From NCBI RefSeq assembly GCF_000374305.1, contig NZ_KB894093.1, positions 558,001-622,000 of the forward strand: a stretch of 64,000 bases of DNA, read 5' to 3'. Of this stretch, positions 22,901 to 34,448 are shown piece by piece. The stretch is from Actinomadura flavalba DSM 45200. GTDB lineage: Bacteria > Actinomycetota > Actinomycetes > Streptosporangiales > Streptosporangiaceae. How positions within the stretch are numbered: the first letter of the stretch is position 1; every line of letters starts with the position of its first letter. Both the position numbers and the translations under genes were made by a program. The notes beneath the pieces are model-generated. The model saw only the letters and a list, made by a program, of their open reading frames with translations. It ran no database searches and was not told the origin of the DNA.

Positions 22901-24045
22901 CGCATGTCCTTCATGTCGGGCCCCCAGCGGAGGTAGTCGGCGGCGTGCCGGGCGCGTTCGCGGACGGCCGCAAGGTCGGAGCCGGTGGCGGTGACGTGGC
23001 CGATCTTGCGGCCGGGCCGGACGTCCTTGCCGTAGAAGTGGACCTTCACCGCCGGATCGTGCGCCATGACGTGCACGTACCGGGGGTAGATCTCCGGCGA
23101 CGACCCGCCGAGCACGTTCGCCATGACGGTCCACTCGGCGGTCGGCTCGGTGGAACCGAGCGGCAGGTCCAGGACGGCCCGCAGGTGCTGCTCGAACTGC
23201 GAGGTGACGGCGCCGTCGATCGTCCAGTGCCCCGAGTTGTGCGGACGCATCGCGAGTTCGTTGACCAGCAGGCCCGACCCGGTCTCGAACAGTTCGACGG
23301 CGAGGAGTCCCGTGACGCCGAGCCTGTCGGCGATGTCGAGGGCGAGCCGCTGCGCCTCGGCGGCCAGGTCGTCGGAGAGGCCGGGCGCGGGCGCGAGCAC
23401 CTCGACGCAGACGCCGCCCTCCTGGACGGTCTCGACGATCGGGTACGCGGCCCCCTGCCCGTACGGCGACCGCGCCACCAGCGCCGCCAGTTCGCGCCGA
23501 AACGGGACGAGTTCCTCGACGAGCAGCGTCAGCCCCTCGGCCTGGAGCCGCGCCGCGAGCGTCACGTCGTCGGTGACCCAGACGCCCTTGCCGTCGTAGC
23601 CGCCGCGCGTCGCCTTGAGCACGAACCGGGCGCCGTGTTCGGCGGCGAACGACTCCAGGAACGCGGCGGGGTCGTCGGTGGGGACGGCGGCGAACGCGGG
23701 GCAGGGCGCGCCGAGCGCGGAGAGCCGTTCGCGCATGGCCAGCTTGTCCTGGGCGAAGGCGAGCGCGGCGGCGCCGGGACGGCACGGCGTGCCGGACACC
23801 TCGACGGCGGCGATGTGCGCGCCGGGGACGTGCTCGTGGTCGAAGGTGACGACGTCGCAGCCCTTGGCGAATCCGGCGAGGTCGGCGGCCGACCGGTCGT
23901 CGCCGAGCGTGGCTCCGGCGACGACGAGCGCGGCGGACTCGCCGGGGTCGCGGGCGAGGACGCGCAGCGGCACGCCGAGCGCGATCGCGGCCTGCTGCGT
24001 CATGCGGGCGAGCTGCCCGCCGCCGACCATGCCGACGACCGGCAT
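22897..24045 (-). CDS. purK: N5-carboxyaminoimidazole ribonucleotide synthase
   Basis: 382 residues from ATG 24045, which has a GAGGGAA ribosome-binding site and begins at the conserved [13 protein letters not shown]. It is an ATP-grasp enzyme forming N5-CAIR from AIR, bicarbonate and ATP. Visible are the ATP-grasp [13 protein letters not shown] loop, [13 protein letters not shown] and the [21 protein letters not shown] metal/substrate block. Upstream in-frame codons add a non-conserved leader and are not used here. It is the promoter-proximal gene of the pair with purE and is divergent from a GtrA gene. Confidence 0.95.
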   Translation of the reverse strand: MPVVGMVGGGQLARMTQQAAIALGVPLRVLARDPGESAALVVAGATLGDDRSAADLAGFAKGCDVVTFDHEHVPGAHIAAVEVSGTPCRPGAAALAFAQDKLAMRERLSALGAPCPAFAAVPTDDPAAFLESFAAEHGARFVLKATRGGYDGKGVWVTDDVTLAARLQAEGLTLLVEELVPFRRELAALVARSPYGQGAAYPIVETVQEGGVCVEVLAPAPGLSDDLAAEAQRLALDIADRLGVTGLLAVELFETGSGLLVNELAMRPHNSGHWTIDGAVTSQFEQHLRAVLDLPLGSTEPTAEWTVMANVLGGSSPEIYPRYVHVMAHDPAVKVHFYGKDVRPGRKIGHVTATGSDLAAVRERARHAADYLRWGPDMKDMR

Positions 24046-24236
24046 GCGCGTTCCCTCACTTGCACCGTCTGTCACGGTCAGCAAGGTTATCGGCCGCGCG
24101 GCCGGGAACGAACGGCCGCCCGGCGCCGTCTTAGTCACGAACGGCGCGGAATCGCGGATAACCCGTCACACGCCCGGGGCAGGTCTATCCTCGATGTGCC
24201 GTGGCATCACCTGGTCCGGAAGGACGGTCACCCTTC

Positions 24237-24815
24237 GTGAGCTTGTTCGTTTCGCTGTACCGACGCTTCGCGCACATCGTGCACGAGCTGGCGAAGTTCG
24301 GCAGCGTGGGCGCCATCGCCTTCCTGATCACCATCGGCACGGGCAACCTGCTGCACGTCGGGCTGGACCTGGGCGAGCTGACGTCCACGGGCATCGCGAC
24401 GGTCGTCGCGGCGACGTTCGCCTATCTGGCCAACCGGTACTGGACGTTCCGGAACCGCGACCAGTCGGGCATGGGCCGCGAGTACGTGCTGTTCTTCGCG
24501 CTGAACGGCGTCGGCCTGCTGATCACGTGGCTGGTGCAGGGCGTCGTGAAGTTCGGGCTGGAGCTGCGCGGCCCGCTGGCCTACAACGCGTCGCTGATCG
24601 TGGGCACGGCGGCGGCGACGCTGTTCCGCTACTGGTCGTACAAGAAGTGGGTGTTCCTGCCGCTGCCGCCGCCCGAGCCAGCCGCGGTGGGCGAGATGGG
24701 CCCGGACGCGCCGCGGGCGCGCGGCGGCTTCGCCGAGGGACGGCAGGCGCCGGGCACGGCCGAGTTTTCCGCGCCGCCGTCCGGGACGGCCTCGCCGCTC
24801 ACGCCGGGCCGCTGA
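24237..24815 (+). CDS. GtrA family membrane protein
   Basis: About 192 residues from GTG 24237; GTG 24201 is the other candidate and neither has an ideal ribosome-binding site. Four transmembrane helices cover about residues 15-130 with the family pattern FGSVGAIAFLITIG, ANRYWTFRNR and FRYWSYKKWVF. GtrA proteins are thought to flip polyprenyl-phosphate sugars for wall glycopolymer decoration. The last 50 residues are a Pro/Ala/Gly-rich cytoplasmic tail. Its 3' end overlaps the convergent histidine kinase gene by 17 bp. Confidence 0.88.
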   Translation: MSLFVSLYRRFAHIVHELAKFGSVGAIAFLITIGTGNLLHVGLDLGELTSTGIATVVAATFAYLANRYWTFRNRDQSGMGREYVLFFALNGVGLLITWLVQGVVKFGLELRGPLAYNASLIVGTAAATLFRYWSYKKWVFLPLPPPEPAAVGEMGPDAPRARGGFAEGRQAPGTAEFSAPPSGTASPLTPGR

Positions 24816-26076
24816 CGACGCGCGCGGCGGCGAGCCGCGCGTCGGCCGCCGGGCGGAGGAAGACGCCGAACGCGGCGGGCCGGGCGGTGAGCAGTTCGAG
24901 CCGTCCGCCGTCGGCGATGGCGAGCGACCGGGCGAGGTAGAGGCCGAGACCGGTGCCCCGGCCGCCGCTGACGCTGCGTTCGAAGATGCGGGCTTCGAGG
25001 CCGGGCGGGACGCCGCCGCCCTGGTCACCGACCTCCACGACGACCGATCCGGCGCCGATCTTGGTGGCGATCGTGACGGTTCCGGCGCCGTGCACGAGCG
25101 AGTTGTCGAGCAGCGTCGCGACGATCTGCGAGAGCCCTTCGGGGCTCGTCATGCCGACGAGGCCGGGTTCCCCGGTGATCTCGATGTCGCGGCCGGAGCG
25201 GCGGAAGATGGGCCGCCATTCCTCGATCTGCTGGGCGAGGATGCGGTCGAGGGGCGCGGCGACGGCGTCGCCGGTGCGGTCGTGCCGGGCGCGGGCGAGG
25301 AGCTGTTCGACGACGGCGACGAGCCGTTCGGCCTGGGCGATGGCGGCGGCGCCCTCCTCGCGGACGACATCGGGATAGTCGGCGGCCTCGATCATCTCCT
25401 CCAGCCGCATCGTGAGCGCGGTGAGCGGCGTGCGGAGCTGGTGGCTGGCGTCGGAGGCGAACTCGCGGCTGGCGGCGAGCAGGTCGGCGATGCGGACGGC
25501 GCTGCGGTCGAGCACCTCGGCGACGCGGTCGACCTCGGGGACGCCGTATCGGCGGCGGCGCGGCCGGGCGTTGCCGCTGCCGAGCCGGTCGGCGGTCTCG
25601 GCGAGGTCGAGCAGGGGCAGGGTGAGCCGCCGCGACTGGAGCAGGGCGAGCCCTATCGCGACGGCGACGCCGAGCGCGGTGAGGCTGCCGACGAGCAGGA
25701 TCTGCCGCAGCGCCTCGGCGCGGACGTCGGCGGCGGGCTGCTCGATCCGGACGCGGACGCCCTCGCCGCCCTGCACGGCCGCCAGCACGGCGGCGCGGCG
25801 GGCGGGCCGGGGACCGGCGGTGACGACGCGGCCGTCGGGGAGGGTGATGACGATGTGGCGGCCGGGAAAGGCGCGGGCGATCTTGTCGGGGGCGGGCTCG
25901 TCACCGGCGTCGAGGTTGAGCGCGACGCCGCCGATGATCGACGCGGCCTCCCGATCCAGGGACTCGCGGGCCTCCTTGTGGATGAGCCCGTGGACGGCGA
26001 AGGCGAGGGGGACGCCGAGGAGCAGGGTCGCCACGACCGCGACGCCGAGCGTCGACAGCAGCAGTCGGCGCCTCAT
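24799..26076 (-). CDS. Sensor histidine kinase
   Basis: 425 residues with AAGGAG upstream of ATG 26076. It has an N-terminal membrane helix (about 8-30), a roughly 95-residue extracytoplasmic sensor, a second helix near 125-147 and a HAMP-like linker. SHQLRTPLTAL holds the phosphoacceptor H212; the ATPase has DNSLVHG, DQGGGVPPGLE and GRGTGLGLYLARS. It autophosphorylates and should pass phosphate to the response regulator encoded 176 bp upstream. The signal is unknown; the sensor shows no recognised domain. Confidence 0.93.
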   Translation of the reverse strand: MRRRLLLSTLGVAVVATLLLGVPLAFAVHGLIHKEARESLDREAASIIGGVALNLDAGDEPAPDKIARAFPGRHIVITLPDGRVVTAGPRPARRAAVLAAVQGGEGVRVRIEQPAADVRAEALRQILLVGSLTALGVAVAIGLALLQSRRLTLPLLDLAETADRLGSGNARPRRRRYGVPEVDRVAEVLDRSAVRIADLLAASREFASDASHQLRTPLTALTMRLEEMIEAADYPDVVREEGAAAIAQAERLVAVVEQLLARARHDRTGDAVAAPLDRILAQQIEEWRPIFRRSGRDIEITGEPGLVGMTSPEGLSQIVATLLDNSLVHGAGTVTIATKIGAGSVVVEVGDQGGGVPPGLEARIFERSVSGGRGTGLGLYLARSLAIADGGRLELLTARPAAFGVFLRPAADARLAAARVVSGPA

Positions 26077-26252
26077 CGAGGGGGCTCCTTCGCGTTCGAG
26101 CCGCGCCGCCACGGCAGGCCGCCGCGCGGCGGCCGTGCTCGGGGGCGCGTACAGATGGGGAGTGCTCGTCCGTATGGCCGGGGGGTAGCCCTTTGAGGTT
26201 TTCGCGGCCGTCGCCGCGGGCGCGGTGCGCGCCCGCGGCGGGAGCCCGCGTG

Positions 26253-26924
26253 TCAGTCGCCGCGTTCGAACCGGAAGCCGACGCCCCGCACGGTGGTGAT
26301 GTAGCGGGGGCTGCCGGCGTCGTCGCCGAGTTTGCGGCGCAGCCAGGAGATGTGCATGTCGAGCGTCTTGGTGGAACCCCACCAGTTGGTGTCCCACACC
26401 TCGCGCATGATCTGCTCGCGGGTGACGACCTTGCCCGCGTCGCGGACGAGGACGCGCAGCAGGTCGAACTCCTTGGTGGTGAGCTGGAGTTCCTGGTCGC
26501 CCATCCAGGCGCGGCGCGACTCGGCGTCGATGCGGACGCCCTGGACGATGGGCGTCTCGGTGCTGCCGCGCCGCAGCAGGGCGCGGACGCGGGCGAGCAG
26601 TTCGGCGAGCCGGAAGGGCTTGGTGACGTAGTCGTCGGCACCGGCGTCCAGCCCGACGACGGTGTCGACCTCGTCGGCGCGGGCGGTGAGGATCAGGATG
26701 GGCACACCGTGGCCCTCGGCACGGACCCTGCGTGCCACTTCCAGCCCGTCGAGTTCGGGCAGCCCGAGATCGAGGACGATGAGATCCACGCCGCCTCCGA
26801 GCGCCCGCTCCAGGGCCTGGGGCCCGTCCGGGCTGACTTCGACGGTGTACCCCTCGCGCCGCAGCGCACGGGCGAGAGGCTCGGAGATGGACGTGTCGTC
26901 CTCGGCGAGCAGTACTGAGGTCAT
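26253..26924 (-). CDS. OmpR/PhoB-family response regulator
   Basis: 223 residues from ATG 26924. The receiver contains the acidic pair ED (8-9 region), phosphoacceptor D52 in LIVLDLGLPE, the switch Thr in ILTARAD and K102 in DDYVTKPF. The C-terminal winged helix reads LTTKEFDLLRVL, TREQIMREVW and RGVGFRFERGD. It precedes its cognate kinase gene with a 176-bp gap, so the two may be co-transcribed, or the kinase may have its own promoter. Targets are not apparent. Confidence 0.94.
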   Translation of the reverse strand: MTSVLLAEDDTSISEPLARALRREGYTVEVSPDGPQALERALGGGVDLIVLDLGLPELDGLEVARRVRAEGHGVPILILTARADEVDTVVGLDAGADDYVTKPFRLAELLARVRALLRRGSTETPIVQGVRIDAESRRAWMGDQELQLTTKEFDLLRVLVRDAGKVVTREQIMREVWDTNWWGSTKTLDMHISWLRRKLGDDAGSPRYITTVRGVGFRFERGD

Positions 26925-27282
26925 GAACCGATCGTATGGCCATTCATGAACGTTTCCTGGCGTCCCCCGCACCTTTGACCTGCGGTTTGCCACTCGTAGT
27001 ACAACCCCGAACACGCTGATAGCCGACTAAAGGGGAAACGGGCCGACAAGAGGGCGCTTCCCTCGGCGCTGCGGGGCCCCGGCCCGCCCGGCGCCATTTC
27101 CGGACACGGGCGGCCACACCCCTTACCGGGTGGACGATGGCGAGTCGCCGGAGATGGCGCGGGGAGCAGCCGGGCGATGGGCGCGATTCGGTCCGTCCGG
27201 AGGGATGCGGCGTACTGCCCGTTTCCTGACACGTGATCACCGAGCGCCCGGGACATACTTTGGGGCGATATGACCCTTCATG
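26925..27282. promoter_or_regulatory. Intergenic region upstream of the response regulator
   Basis: 358 bp with no credible gene. It should hold the promoter of the response regulator (minus strand) and the region downstream of treZ. GC-rich inverted stretches occur around 27070-27120, but I cannot name a specific site. Confidence 0.4.
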
Positions 27283-29018
<1,736 letters not shown>

Positions 29019-29022
<4 letters not shown>

Positions 29023-31229
29023 GCGCCCTCCTCGGCGGGGACGAGCAGCGCGACCGGCAGCTCAGCGAGCAGCGCCGACAGCTCGGCGGACTCGACCACG
29101 CGGCCGGTGAGGACGTCCCGGCGGCGGCCCGGCGGCAGCACCAGCGCCGTGTCGCGCCAGCCGCCGGACCCGGCCAGCCCGGCCGGGAGACGGGTGGCGA
29201 CCGTGATCGCCGGGCCGCGCGCGAAGGCGACCGCGTGCCCGGCCGCCGGGCCGGTGGCGCCGACCGGCGTGTAGCCGCCCTCGGCGCCGTACCACTCGGG
29301 ATGCTCGCGGCGCAGGCGCAGGGCGCGCGAGGTGACGAGGAGCTTCTCGTCGTCCAGGTCGCCCGGCGGGGCGCCGCCGTCCAGGGCGGCCAGCCGGGTG
29401 CGGCGCAGGTCGTAGTCGACGCGGCGGCGGTTGTCCGGATCGACGAGGGACCGGCCGACCAGCTCGCAGCCCTGGTAGACGTCCGGCACGCCCGGCATCG
29501 TGAGCTGGACGAGCTTCTGCCCGAGCGTCACCGCCCGCGCGTGCGGGTCGAGCGCGGCGACGAACGCGCCGACGTCGGCGGTGAGGCCGTCGTCGGCCAG
29601 CACGCGGTGCGCGTGCCGGAGCACGGCCTCCTCGTAACCGGCGTCCGGCTCGATCCAGTTCGTCCGGGTCTTGGCCTCGCGCATCGCCTTCGTCAGAAAC
29701 CCGGTGAGGCGGTCGCCGGTGAGCGGCCACGCCGCGACGAGCGTCTGCCAGAACAGGTACGCCAGGTCGGGTTCCAGCGGGGAGTCCCCCGGCCCGAACC
29801 ACGCCTGCCAGCGCGCCGCCGCGTCCGCCCAGGCGCCGGGCAGCTCGGCCAGGACGGCGAGCCGGGCGCGGGCGTCCTCCTGGCGCTTGGTGTCGTGCGT
29901 GGACAGCGTCGTCATCGTGGCGGGCCGTTCGGCGGCCGACCGCACGCAGTACGCGTGGAAGTCGTCCGGCTCGACGCCGAACCGCTCGGGGTCGCCGCCG
30001 ACCTCGTTCAGCGCGGCGAGCCGGTTCCACCGGTAGAACGCGGTGTCCTCGACGCCCTTGGCGGCCAGCGGCGCCGTCGTCTGCTGGAACCGGACGACGA
30101 ACTCCGGCGGCGCCGCGTCCAGCCCGAGCGCCAGCCGCACCAGCCCGGCGAGGGCGTCGTGCCGGTCGGCGGGCAGCGCGGCGCGGGCCCGGTCGGCGGC
30201 CTGCGCGAGCACCGCCGCGGCCTGCGGCGGCGCCTCCTCCCCCGGCACGACGTACGCCCGGTAGACGCGCACCGCGACGAGCAGTTCCAGCAGCACCGGC
30301 GCCCACGCCGCCCGGCGCTCCGGCTCGGGCGTGAGCGACCGCAGCAGCCGCTCGACCTCCGGGCGCAGGCTGCCGGACGCGGCGTCGCGGCGCGCGGCGT
30401 CCTCGACCGGGCCGAAATCGGCTGGGCCGCCGGTGAACGCCGCGTACGCCTCGGTGAGCGGCCCCTCCCCGGCGGGGTCGACGAACAGGCCGCCCGCCAT
30501 GCCGAGCGCGTCGTAGCCGGTGGTGCCCGCGCAGCGCCAGTCGGCGGGCACCTGCTCCTCGCCCGTGGTGATCTTCTCGACGAGCGTCCAGGCGCCGCCG
30601 GACGCGTCGCTCAGCCACTCCAGGTAGCCGCGCGGGTCGGTGAGCCCGTCGGGGTGGTCGATGCGCAGCCCGTGCACCAGGCCCTCGGCGACGAGGTCGA
30701 GGACGAGCCGGTGCGTGCGCTCGAAGACGTCCCGGTCTTCCTGGCGCAGCGCGATCAGCCCGGAGATGTCGAAGAACCGCCGGTAGTTCGGTTCGCCCTC
30801 GCCCGGCAGCACGATCTTTCCGCCGCCGCGCTCCCAGTCGACGTCGAACCAGGACGCGTACTCCGAGCGGGGACCGTCCGCGACGACCGAATCGAGCGGG
30901 CGGTTCAGCGCCACCGGCGACGGCACCGCCATGTGGTTCGGCACGAGATCGACCAGGACGCGCAGCCCGTGCCGCGCGAACACGTCGGCCATCGCCCGGA
31001 ACCCGTCCATGCCGCCCAGTTCGGGCGCGATGTGGTCGTGGTCGATCACGTCGTAGCCGTGCGTGGACCCCGGCGCCGCCCGCAGGATCGGTGACAGGTA
31101 CACGTGCGAGACGCCGAGATCGGACAGGTACGGCGCGAGCCGGGCCGCCTCCGCGAACCCGAAGTCGCCCTCGTCGGTGCCGTTGAGCTGGAGCCGGTAC
31201 GTTCCGGCGGGGAAGGGTGCGTCAGACAC
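29019..31229 (-). CDS. treY: Malto-oligosyltrehalose synthase
   Basis: 736 residues from GTG 31229, which overlaps the treX stop by 8 bp. A GH13 enzyme that isomerises the reducing-end alpha-1,4 link of a maltodextrin to alpha,alpha-1,1. It begins at the conserved AGTYRLQLN and shows SHVYLSPILRA, VDLVPNHMA, GLRIDHPDGL with the nucleophile, WTLVEKIT with the acid/base Glu and TLSTHDTKRQED, all TreY hallmarks. Longer in-frame extensions are just the treX antisense-like frame. It works with TreZ to make trehalose from glycogen debranched by TreX. Confidence 0.96.
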
Positions 31230-33333
31230 GGCGCAGCACCTGCACCGACCGGGCCTCGCACGGCACCGTCGCGCTCGCCTTGACCGCCGGGGACTCCTCC
31301 TCGGCCAGCAGCGGATCGGCGGTGTCCAGGACCTTCCGCCACATTCCGCCGAAGCGGTCGGACGGCAGCTCGAAGTCCAGGTCGCCGTCGTGCGCGTTGA
31401 ACAGCAGCAGGAACGAGGCGTCGCGGAGCCGGCGGCCGCGCGGGTCGGGCTCACCGATCGCGTCGCCGTTCAGGAACACCATGACCGACTTGCTGAACCC
31501 GGCGTTCCAGTCGGCCTCGACCATCTCGTCGCCGCCCGGCGTCAGCCACACCAGGTCGGGCATGTCGTCCGGCCGCAGCCGCGCGCCCTTGAAGAACCGG
31601 CGGCGGCGGAAGACCGGATGGTCCTTGCGGAGCCGGGCCAGCTTGCGGGTGAACTCCAGCAGCGGGAACTCGTGCGCCGCCGCCTCCCAGTCGATCCAGG
31701 AGATCTCGTCGTCCTGGCAGTAGCCGTTGTTGTTGCCGCCCTGCGTGCGGCCCAGCTCGTCGCCGTGCGACAGCATCGGCACGCCCTGCGACAGGAACAG
31801 CGTGGTGAGGAAGTTGCGCTTCTGCCGCTCGCGCAGCGCCAGGATGTCGAGATCGTCCGTCTCGCCCTCGGTGCCGCAGTTCCACGAGCGGTTGTCGTCG
31901 CTGCCGTCGCGGTTGTCCTCGCCGTTGGCCTCGTTGTGCTTGCCGTTGTACGAGACGAGGTCGGTGAGGGTGAAGCCGTCGTGGCAGGTCGGGAAGTTGA
32001 TCGACGCCAGCGGGCGGCGTCCGTCGTCGGCGTACAGGTCGGCCGAACCGGTCAGCCGGGACGCGAACGTCGGCAGCAGGCCCGGCTCGCCGCGCCAGTA
32101 GTCGCGGACGGTGTCGCGGTACTTGCCGTTCCACTCCGTCCACAGCGGCGGGAAGTTGCCCACCTGGTAGCCGCCCTCACCGATGTCCCACGGTTCGGCG
32201 ATGAGCTTGGCGCGGGAGATCACCGGGTCCTGCTGGACGAGGTCGAAGAACGCCGACAGCCGGTCGACGGCGTGCAGCTCGCGGGCCAGCGTCGAGGCCA
32301 GGTCGAAGCGGAACCCGTCCACGTGCATCTCGGTGACCCAGTAGCGCAGCGAGTCCATGATGAGCTGGAGCACGTGCGGGGACCGCATGAGCAGGCTGTT
32401 GCCGGTGCCCGTGGTGTCCATGTAGTAGCGCGGGTCGTCGTCGACGAGCCGGTAGTACTGGGCGTTGTCGATGCCCCGGAAGGACAGCGTCGGCCCGAGG
32501 TGGTTGCCCTCGGCGGTGTGGTTGTAGACGACGTCCAGGATGACCTCGATGCCCGCCTCGTGCAGGCTCTTGACCATCGCCTTGAACTCCAGCACCTGCT
32601 CGCCGCGCCCGCCGCCGGACGCGTAGCCGTTGTGCGGCGCGAAGAACCCGATCGTGTTGTAGCCCCAGTAGTTGCGCAGGCCCCGCTGGACGAGCACGTC
32701 GTCGTGGACGAACTGGTGCACCGGCATCAGCTCGACGGCGGTGACGCCCAGCCCCTTCAGGTGGTCGATGACGACCGGATGCCCGAACCCCGCGTACGTG
32801 CCGCGCAGCGACGCCGGGATCTCGGGGTGCCGGGCCGTCATGCCCTTCACGTGCGCCTCGTAGATCACCGTGTCGGCGTACGGGGTGCGCGGCGGACGGT
32901 CGTCGCCCCAGTCGAAGTAGGGGCTGACGACGACCGACCGCATCGTGTGCGGGGCCGAGTCGTCGTCGTTGCGGGACTCCGGATCGCCGAAGTGGTAGCC
33001 GAAGCACGCCGGATCCCAGTCCATCTCGCCCTCGACCGCCCGCGCGTACGGGTCGAGCAGGAGCTTGGCCGGGTTGCAGCGGTGGCCGCGCGCCGGGTCG
33101 TAGGGGCCGTGGACCCGGAACCCGTAGCGCTGCCCCGGCATGACGCTCGGGATGTAGCCGTGCCACACGAACGCGTCGCGTTCGGTCAGGTCGATGTGGT
33201 CCTCACCGCCGGAGTCGTCGAAGAGGCAGAGCTCCACACGCTCGGCCGCCTCGGCGTAGAGGGCGAAGTTCGTTCCGGCACCGTCGAAGTGCGCGCCCAG
33301 CGGATAGGCGTCTCCCGGCCATACCTGCACCAC
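31222..33333 (-). CDS. treX: Glycogen debranching enzyme (isoamylase type)
   Basis: 703 residues from GTG 33333, which sits 7 bp behind a GGGAGGT. A GH13 isoamylase that removes alpha-1,6 branches to release maltodextrins for TreY. The N-terminal domain starts WPGDAYPLGAHFDGAGTNF; barrel motifs are VVYNHTAEGN, GFRFDLAST with the nucleophile, LIAEPWD with the acid/base Glu and FPTCHDGFTL. GlgX-like specificity is also possible, but the operon with treY and treZ favours TreX. It is divergent from the iron-regulated bfd/bfr genes. Confidence 0.95.
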   Translation of the reverse strand: MVQVWPGDAYPLGAHFDGAGTNFALYAEAAERVELCLFDDSGGEDHIDLTERDAFVWHGYIPSVMPGQRYGFRVHGPYDPARGHRCNPAKLLLDPYARAVEGEMDWDPACFGYHFGDPESRNDDDSAPHTMRSVVVSPYFDWGDDRPPRTPYADTVIYEAHVKGMTARHPEIPASLRGTYAGFGHPVVIDHLKGLGVTAVELMPVHQFVHDDVLVQRGLRNYWGYNTIGFFAPHNGYASGGGRGEQVLEFKAMVKSLHEAGIEVILDVVYNHTAEGNHLGPTLSFRGIDNAQYYRLVDDDPRYYMDTTGTGNSLLMRSPHVLQLIMDSLRYWVTEMHVDGFRFDLASTLARELHAVDRLSAFFDLVQQDPVISRAKLIAEPWDIGEGGYQVGNFPPLWTEWNGKYRDTVRDYWRGEPGLLPTFASRLTGSADLYADDGRRPLASINFPTCHDGFTLTDLVSYNGKHNEANGEDNRDGSDDNRSWNCGTEGETDDLDILALRERQKRNFLTTLFLSQGVPMLSHGDELGRTQGGNNNGYCQDDEISWIDWEAAAHEFPLLEFTRKLARLRKDHPVFRRRRFFKGARLRPDDMPDLVWLTPGGDEMVEADWNAGFSKSVMVFLNGDAIGEPDPRGRRLRDASFLLLFNAHDGDLDFELPSDRFGGMWRKVLDTADPLLAEEESPAVKASATVPCEARSVQVLRRV

Positions 33334-33430
33334 AGTACGGACCTCCCGTCGTCGCCGGGAGTGCTTCCCCGTGGCGGGACGCTCACACCGAACCGGGGCC
33401 ACTGGCCAGAACGCGGCCGCGTCAGCTATG

Positions 33431-33449
33431 TTAGGGGAGCCTTACCTTA
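33431..33449. promoter_or_regulatory. IdeR/DtxR-type iron box upstream of bfd and bfr
   Basis: TTAGGGGAGCCTTACCTTA matches 14 of 19 positions of the palindromic DtxR/IdeR consensus. A second, weaker half-overlapping match ends in GCCTAA at 33464. It lies 51 bp before the bacterioferritin-associated ferredoxin start, which fits iron-dependent control of iron storage and release. Confidence 0.65.
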
Positions 33450-33499
33450 TTGAGGCGTGCCTAACCCGGCGTCCCGCCCCCACGAGAGGTCCCCGCCCC

Positions 33500-33841
33500 A
33501 TGTACGTCTGCGTCTGCCACGGTGTCACCGAGGACGACGTGCGCACCTGCATGACGCACGGCGGCGCCGTCTCGGCCCGGGACGTCAAGGCCGCGTGCGG
33601 GCTGAAGCCGGGCTGCGGCTCGTGCACCCGGCGGCTGTACGGGCTGATCAGCGAGGTGCGCACGGCGAGCGAGCTGGTCGACGCGATCGCCGGTCCGGCG
33701 ATCCTGCCGTCGGCCGTGCCCGACGCGGCTCCGGCCGTCCCCGCTCCGGCCCCGCTGGCGATGCCGGCTCCGGCGCGGATGCCCGTCTCACGCTGGCTGA
33801 CGCCGTCGCCCGCCGAGAGGGGGTCCGTCTCGGCCGCCTGA
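33500..33841 (+). CDS. bfd: Bacterioferritin-associated ferredoxin
   Basis: 113 residues, longer than the usual 65 because of an Ala/Pro-rich tail after residue 75. The [2Fe-2S] ligands are C4, C6, C39 and C42 in YVCVCHGV and GLKPGCGSC, matching the Bfd pattern Cx1C(x32)Cx2C. Bfd delivers electrons to bacterioferritin haem to mobilise stored iron. A GAGAGGT lies nine bases before ATG 33500. It is followed directly by the bacterioferritin gene and preceded by an iron box, so both are probably iron-regulated together. Confidence 0.92.
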   Translation: MYVCVCHGVTEDDVRTCMTHGGAVSARDVKAACGLKPGCGSCTRRLYGLISEVRTASELVDAIAGPAILPSAVPDAAPAVPAPAPLAMPAPARMPVSRWLTPSPAERGSVSAA

Positions 33842-33950
33842 CACCCGAACCTCGCGGAGACCCGCGGCGCACCCCGGAGTGGGGAACGACACGCGCCAGG
33901 CGGGACTTTGTGCTGTCCAAAACCGGCCGGGCATGCGAGCATGGGCCGAT

Positions 33951-34448
33951 ATGGAAGGCGACACCGACATCATCGCGCTGCTCAACGAGCAGCTCACCGC
34001 GGAACTGACCGCGATCAACCAGTACTTCCTGCACTCCAAGATGCAGGAGAACTGGGGCTACGCCCGGCTGGCGAAGTACACCCGGGACGAGTCCTTCGAC
34101 GAGATGAAGCACGCGGAGCGGCTCACCAACCGCATCCTGTTCCTCGACGGGCTGCCGAACTACCAGAAGATCGGCACCCTGCGGATCGGGCAGACGGTCG
34201 TCGAGCAGCTCAAGGCCGACCTGGCCATCGAACTGGAGGCGGTCGCCCGGCTGCGGCCCGGCATCGACCTGATGCGCTCGCGCGGCGACATCACGTCCGC
34301 GAACCTCTTCGAGTACATCCTGGCCGACGAGGAGAACCACATCGACTTCCTGGAGACCGAACTCTCCCTGGTCGAGGCCCTCGGCGAGCAGAACTACCTC
34401 CTGCGCCTCACCGCGTCTCCCGGCGAGGACCCTCCGAGCGCCAACTGA
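33951..34448 (+). CDS. bfr: Bacterioferritin
   Basis: 165 residues starting MEGDTDIIALLNEQL. All ferroxidase ligands occupy the classic positions: E18, E51, H54, E94, E127 and H130, and the axial haem ligand M52 is present in DEMKHAE. It forms a 24-mer haem-containing shell that oxidises and stores iron. The 109-bp gap from bfd contains no obvious terminator. The last 41 bp overlap the end of the convergent MFS transporter gene. Confidence 0.96.
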   Translation: MEGDTDIIALLNEQLTAELTAINQYFLHSKMQENWGYARLAKYTRDESFDEMKHAERLTNRILFLDGLPNYQKIGTLRIGQTVVEQLKADLAIELEAVARLRPGIDLMRSRGDITSANLFEYILADEENHIDFLETELSLVEALGEQNYLLRLTASPGEDPPSAN

